64,000 nucleotides of DNA, taken from the NCBI GenBank assembly GCA_018384365.1, contig JAHAYX010000016.1, positions 28,021 through 92,020 on the forward strand. The letters are read 5' to 3'. Shown in pieces: positions 59,656 to 64,000 of this stretch. Below the pieces are notes generated by a model. It made no database searches. It was not told the DNA's origin and saw only the letters and a list, made by a program, of their open reading frames with translations. The translations under genes and the position numbers were made by a program. The stretch's first letter is position 1, and each line of letters starts with the position of its first letter. This stretch comes from Clostridiaceae bacterium (GTDB taxonomy: Bacteria > Bacillota > Clostridia > Oscillospirales > QAMX01).

Positions 59656-61473
59656 TCACTTTCTTTTTTGTTCACAGGACAGCCGCCCGACCAGCGCTTC
59701 ATCCGGCTGAACGGAGACTGTCTGATAGTCCGTATAAAATACCATGCCGGTTTTGCCGTCCGGCTGGCGGCGCACATTCCGTGCGCGGGTGTAATCCACT
59801 GCGACGTGCCCGGCGTCGCGTGCGGCGCTGTGGTATGCCGCAATCACGGCCGCTTCCCGCAGGGTTTCGTCGTCCGGCGGCGTCGTTCCGCAGAGAATCA
59901 GGACATGGGAGCCCGGCACCTTCTGCGCGTGCAGCCAGATGTCCGATTTTCCGGCAAGTTTTAGGGAAATCTGCTCATTCTGCCGGTTGTTGCGCCCGGC
60001 AAGAATACGGAAACCACCCGAGGAGAGGAATTCCATGGGCTTCAGGACAGGCAGTTTCTGCTTTTTGCCGTGCCCGGATCTGGTCTGCCCCCAACGCTGG
60101 GAAGCATAGCCGTTTTCGGCCAGTTCCGACTTGATTTCCGCAAGCTCCCGCTCGCTGGCGGCGCGTTCCAGTTCATCCGCCACACTGTCGAGATAGGCAA
60201 GCTCCCGTTCGCCGCGCGCGATCAATTCATGCAGCATGGTTTCCGCGTTTTTCGCGCGGCGGTACTGCTTGAAATAGCGCTGGGCGTTATCCTGCGGGGA
60301 CAGCTGCGGATCCAGCTTCACTTCCACGCTGGGGTATTGTCCGGATGCATCCGGCTCCGCGGTATAATCGGGCAGCAGCACGCGGTCCATGCCGCGCTCG
60401 ACCAGATAGAGCGACGAGGTGATCAGTTCGCCCGACCGGCGAAACTCCTCGCGGCCGCGCGAGGCGGCAAGTTCCCGCCGCTGGGCGTCCAGCTTCTGCG
60501 CCAGTTTTGTCCGCGCGCTGCGCACGGATTTGCGTACGGCGGACGTCCGCTGCTGCATATGCCCGATGGCTTCGCGCACGGTATAGAATTCGTCCAGCAG
60601 TGCACCGTAGCTCTCAGCGCGGATGCACTCGCGCAGCTCGCCGTACTGCGCGATGGGGAGATAGGAAAAATCGGCCGGACGGCGGATGCGCCGGCCTTCG
60701 CTGTCGGTGCGCGTTTCATATAGAATGTATGGCGCGGTATCGACGCTTGTGATGCGGGCTGCAATCGAGAGGATGGCGCCGGTCAGCGCGCTGCGGTCGG
60801 CCAGCGCCGAAAAGCGCGCGCCGCTGTCGCCGCAGGCCAGATGCGCCGCCTCCCGGCAGGTGAGGGGCGAAAGCCAGGCAAAGTGATCGAGCAGATACTT
60901 TTCAATGACGGCATCTGCGGGTGCCGCGGCAATGCGTTCCGCCGTGACCTCCGGGGTGGAGGCATCCAGCGGCAGCTTCCCCTGTAATTCCGGATAGCGG
61001 TAGAACAGCCCGGGCAGAATCTGCCGCGCGGGACTCATCGAAGCATCCACGCGCTTGAGACATTCCATAATCCGGCCGTCGGAATCGACCAGAATGATGT
61101 TCGAATAGCGCCCCATCAGCTCCGCGATCAGGCGGCGGCGCGAAGGGTAACCAAATTCGTCCGTGCAGTCCAGCGAAAGCTCCGCAATGCGGTCACCACC
61201 GGGCTGCTGTACGTCGGTAATCAGCGCACCGGTGAGATATTTGCGCAGGAACATACAGAACATTGGCGCCTGCTGCGGGTTTTCGCGCGGCGCGTCCGTA
61301 TATTGCAGGCGCGGCGCGGAAGCATTTGCGCTGAGGAGCAGGCGATGCGTTCCGGTGGGGCCATAGAGCGTGAAAAAGAGTTCGTCACGCTCCGGCTGAT
61401 TGATTTTATTAATGCGCGAGCCGGGCAGACGCATTTCGCGCAGCAGCTCGCCTAGAAAAACGGTATCAAGCAT
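59656..61473 (-). CDS. rqcH: NFACT family protein RqcH (Rqc2 homolog; alanine-tailing ribosome quality control factor)
   Basis: LPGSRINKINQPERDELFFTLYG...MFCMFLRKYLTGALITDVQQPGGDRIAEL...FLSSGGFRILAGRNNRQNEQISLKLAGKSDIWLHAQKVPGSHVLI. Confidence 0.92.
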   Translation of the reverse strand: MLDTVFLGELLREMRLPGSRINKINQPERDELFFTLYGPTGTHRLLLSANASAPRLQYTDAPRENPQQAPMFCMFLRKYLTGALITDVQQPGGDRIAELSLDCTDEFGYPSRRRLIAELMGRYSNIILVDSDGRIMECLKRVDASMSPARQILPGLFYRYPELQGKLPLDASTPEVTAERIAAAPADAVIEKYLLDHFAWLSPLTCREAAHLACGDSGARFSALADRSALTGAILSIAARITSVDTAPYILYETRTDSEGRRIRRPADFSYLPIAQYGELRECIRAESYGALLDEFYTVREAIGHMQQRTSAVRKSVRSARTKLAQKLDAQRRELAASRGREEFRRSGELITSSLYLVERGMDRVLLPDYTAEPDASGQYPSVEVKLDPQLSPQDNAQRYFKQYRRAKNAETMLHELIARGERELAYLDSVADELERAASERELAEIKSELAENGYASQRWGQTRSGHGKKQKLPVLKPMEFLSSGGFRILAGRNNRQNEQISLKLAGKSDIWLHAQKVPGSHVLILCGTTPPDDETLREAAVIAAYHSAARDAGHVAVDYTRARNVRRQPDGKTGMVFYTDYQTVSVQPDEALVGRLSCEQKRK

Positions 61474-61487
61474 AATTTTTCAGTCGT

Positions 61488-62270
61488 TCAAAAGGTTTGA
61501 AACTTCATGGGATCGTCGTGCGCGGAACGAAGCAGGGAAATGCCGGGGAAATTTTTCTCAAGCAGTGTCTCCAGCGTATCCAGCACCGGGTTTTCCGTGT
61601 GGAAATGTCCGGCATCCACGACCGTAAGCCCCGCATACGCCAGCTCCAGCGAAACGGGGTACTTCACCTCCGCCGTGACGTAGGCATCGCAGCCGGAGGC
61701 CAGCGCGAACATGGCGTCCTCGTGGCTGCCGCCCGCGCCGCCGCAGACGGTGACGGTGCGGATGAGGCGGCTGCCCTCGATCCAGCGCACGCCCCGGCAG
61801 CCGAGACGCTGTCCGACATACGCGGCAAAGGCCGCAGGCGTGAGTTCTTCGGAAAGTGTGCCGCGGCGCAGAATACCCTGCCCGCCGTCGTCGACCAGGC
61901 CGGCATCCCGCAGGCCCAGCACGCGCGCCAGCGTATCGTTGACGCCGCCGGTCGCGGCGTCGAGGTTGGTGTGCATACAAATCGCCGCCGTGCGGCCCTC
62001 CAGCAGGGTCATCACGGCCGCACCGTTATAATCCGCCGGTGTGACGGAGGCAAGCGGACGGAAAATCACCGGATGATGGGAAATAACCAGGTCCACCCCG
62101 GCCTGAACCGCCGCCTGGGCGACGGCCGGCGTGATATCAAGCGTGAGCATCACGCGCCGTACCTCCCGGTTCGGATCTCCCACCAGCAGTCCGACATTAT
62201 CGCCCTGCATCTTCAGAAACGAGGGCGCAAAGCCCTCGAGCACAGTCAGAAAATCGGAAACTTTAGGCAT
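61488..62270 (-). CDS. Nif3-like dinuclear metal center hexameric protein
   Basis: DNVGLLVGDPNREVRRVMLTLDITPAVAQAAVQAGVDLVISHHPVIFRPL. Confidence 0.95.
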   Translation of the reverse strand: MPKVSDFLTVLEGFAPSFLKMQGDNVGLLVGDPNREVRRVMLTLDITPAVAQAAVQAGVDLVISHHPVIFRPLASVTPADYNGAAVMTLLEGRTAAICMHTNLDAATGGVNDTLARVLGLRDAGLVDDGGQGILRRGTLSEELTPAAFAAYVGQRLGCRGVRWIEGSRLIRTVTVCGGAGGSHEDAMFALASGCDAYVTAEVKYPVSLELAYAGLTVVDAGHFHTENPVLDTLETLLEKNFPGISLLRSAHDDPMKFQTF

Positions 62271-62952
62271 TTTGCGCCTCCCATTCCTCCATTCGGGTCA
62301 AAAAAGCAGATGCTTCCCGGTATGCCGCGCTGCCGGGCGCCATACCCTGCATTTCGCGCGTGAGCGACTTCTTTGCACGCGCGGCGTACAGCCGGGCGGC
62401 TTCGTTGCGGTGCGTCAGCAGCGGTGCACTGAGCCGCGCAAAAAACGGATCATCGCGGTGCGGATCCGCACCGCTGCGCACCAGCATGACGGAATACACG
62501 CGCCTGCCGTCCAACACCGGAATTTCCTCACAGATCGTGTAGCCCTGTGCATACAGGAATTCACGCAGCCGACGCGCGGCGGTTTCCGCCTGTAAAATAA
62601 GCGTGCAGCGTGCACCCTTTATCCAGGGTGCGGCGGCAAGAATTTCGGAAATCGTGTCGCCGCCCATGCCGCAGATGACTGCGTGCGTGAAACTGCCGGG
62701 CGCAATGGCGTCGAAGCCTGCGCACTGCACGACGCGTACAGCGTCCGAAACGCCCCAGCGCGCTACGTTTTCACGTGCCCGCTGCACGGGAATGTCAGCG
62801 ATGTCCGATGCTGTGACATGCGTACAGCGGCCCGTTTTCACAAGCCAGATCGGAAGCCGGGCGTGGTCGGTGCCGATATCCGCGACAGACGCCCCGGAGG
62901 GGATAAAACCGGCGGCGGTTTCCAGCCGCGCGCCAAGAGTGAATAATCTCAT
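62263..62952 (-). CDS. trmK: tRNA (adenine(22)-N(1))-methyltransferase TrmK
   Basis: MRLFTLGARLETAAGFIPSGASVADIGTDHARLPIWLV...VICGMGGDTISEILAAAPWI. Confidence 0.93.
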   Translation of the reverse strand: MRLFTLGARLETAAGFIPSGASVADIGTDHARLPIWLVKTGRCTHVTASDIADIPVQRARENVARWGVSDAVRVVQCAGFDAIAPGSFTHAVICGMGGDTISEILAAAPWIKGARCTLILQAETAARRLREFLYAQGYTICEEIPVLDGRRVYSVMLVRSGADPHRDDPFFARLSAPLLTHRNEAARLYAARAKKSLTREMQGMAPGSAAYREASAFLTRMEEWEAQNA

Positions 62953-62970
62953 CGTGTGTACCTGAAAGCA

Positions 62971-63013
62971 AATCAGGCGTCATGAAGCCTTGTGCTCTAT
63001 GACGCCTGATCTT
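62971..63013 (-). terminator. Strong hairpin downstream of DUF1858 gene
   Basis: ATCAGGCGTCAT...ATGACGCCTGAT, 12-bp stem. Confidence 0.6.
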
Positions 63014-63033
63014 CGTTTTTTATGCCGCTTTTG

Positions 63034-63240
63034 TCAAGCGTTTTTCTGCGCGAAGTGCGCATTGAGCTTCGCAACGAGTTCGTCTGCGTCCACGCCATGC
63101 ACCATGCAGGCCATCTCAATGGTTTCACCGCGGGAAGACGGGCAGCCTACGCAGTGCATACCAATGTCGAAGAAGTACTGCGCGGTTTCCATATCGGCGC
63201 GGAGCACGTCGATGATCAAAGTTTCTTTTGTAACGGTCAT
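63034..63240 (-). CDS. DUF1858 domain-containing protein
   Basis: TLIIDVLRADMETAQYFFDIGMHCVGCPSSRGETIEMACMVHGVDADELVAKLN. Confidence 0.9.
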   Translation of the reverse strand: MTVTKETLIIDVLRADMETAQYFFDIGMHCVGCPSSRGETIEMACMVHGVDADELVAKLNAHFAQKNA

Positions 63241-63499
63241 GTTTTTACCTCCTGCCAGTTAGCTAAGCATATTATATACAGTTCTCCATGAAAAAGCAAT
63301 ACCGCATTTTTAGTATCGGATTGTGCGGCGGGATTATACACGGTATTCCGGCCGGCTGACAGGAAAAACGGTGTTTTCCGGCACGCAGGCTGTTCTTTTT
63401 TGCATATGTGAAACGGATGATACCGCCCGGCCGACACGAAAGGAGCGATAGGCGGAAATCAACATCCGTACGGAGAAGGAAAATCAATGCCGGACTGAA

Positions 63500-63540
63500 A
63501 AAAGATCCCCGCAGGAGGGCTTTCCTGCGGGGAAATTGTT
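63500..63540 (-). terminator. Rho-independent terminator after galU
   Basis: Minus strand CCCCGCAGGAAAGCCCTCCTGCGGGGATCTTTTTT. Confidence 0.8.
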
Positions 63541-63543
63541 GAC

Positions 63544-64000
63544 TTACAGCACGCTTGCGCGTTCTTTGATATAGTTCTTCAGCCACGGTCCGACGACCGG
63601 ATCTTTCAGGGAGATCTCAATCTGTGCTTCCAGGTAACCGAAAAGGTTGCCGGTGTCGAAACGGCGCCCCTCAAAGTCAACGGCTGTCACCCGGCCGGCC
63701 GGGCACAGTGCGCTGATGGCATCGGTCAGCTGAATTTCACCGCCGTGTCCCGGCGGCAGGGCGCGCAGAATTTCAAAAATTTCCGGTGTCAGAATATAAC
63801 GGCCCAAAATAGCGTAGTTGGTATAAATTTCTTCGGGACGGGGCTTTTCGCGCACATCGCCGACCGCGTAAATATTATCCCGCATGTTCGAGATCTTCTC
63901 GATGTCATACTTTGAAATTATCGCGGTTGGAACCTACTGCACATCTATGTCGGTGCGGCCGAACTCCTTGTATGCTTTTTCATTCTGGAGTGTGACGGGC
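63544..64000 (-). CDS. galU: UTP--glucose-1-phosphate uridylyltransferase, C-terminal part (truncated by window end; in-frame TAG at 63934-63936)
   Basis: NYAILGRYILTPEIFEILRALPPGHGGEIQLTDAISAL...RRFDTGNLFGYLEAQIEISL; upstream in the same frame PVTLQNEKAYKEFGRTDIDVQ*VPTAIISKYDIEKISN. Confidence 0.75.

Overview
The window looks like chromosomal DNA from a moderately GC-rich, probably gut-associated Clostridia/Oscillospiraceae-type Firmicute. This is inferred from gene content: IreB, Mini-RNase III, TrmK, RqcH, Jag/YidC, SpoVB-like flippase, T-box, Spo0A-like boxes. Most of it is housekeeping: ackA, nifJ, tldD/pmbA, wecB, rpmH-rnpA-yidD-yidC-jag-mnmE-mnmG-rsmG, nifS-like, trmK/nif3-like, galU end. 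I found no tRNA, rRNA, CRISPR array, integrase or transposase. Points that stand out: (1) a tetracycline-ribosomal-protection-type GTPase (TetM/EF-G-like) fused to a C-terminal Rae1/YacP-type NYN endoribonuclease domain (1873-4473, -); (2) six consecutive same-strand GH10 xylanase paralogs, all without signal peptides and all with intact catalytic Glu motifs, in one apparent operon (40714-47028, -); (3) a purine-riboswitch-like aptamer plus terminator and sigma-A promoter ahead of an FAD-dependent dehydrogenase; (4) two near-identical 20-bp dyads (ATAATWAG-N4-CTAATTAT), one at the MarR-MATE promoter and one at the promoter of a three-paralog serine hydrolase operon, suggesting a small shared regulon; (5) a Trp-type T-box ahead of a TrpXYZ-like ABC transporter; (6) two perfect Spo0A-type boxes and a perfect dyad around the promoter of an unknown 100-aa protein; (7) an in-frame TAG within the galU reading frame at the window edge. 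All calls come from reading the sequence and supplied translations; no database search was run.
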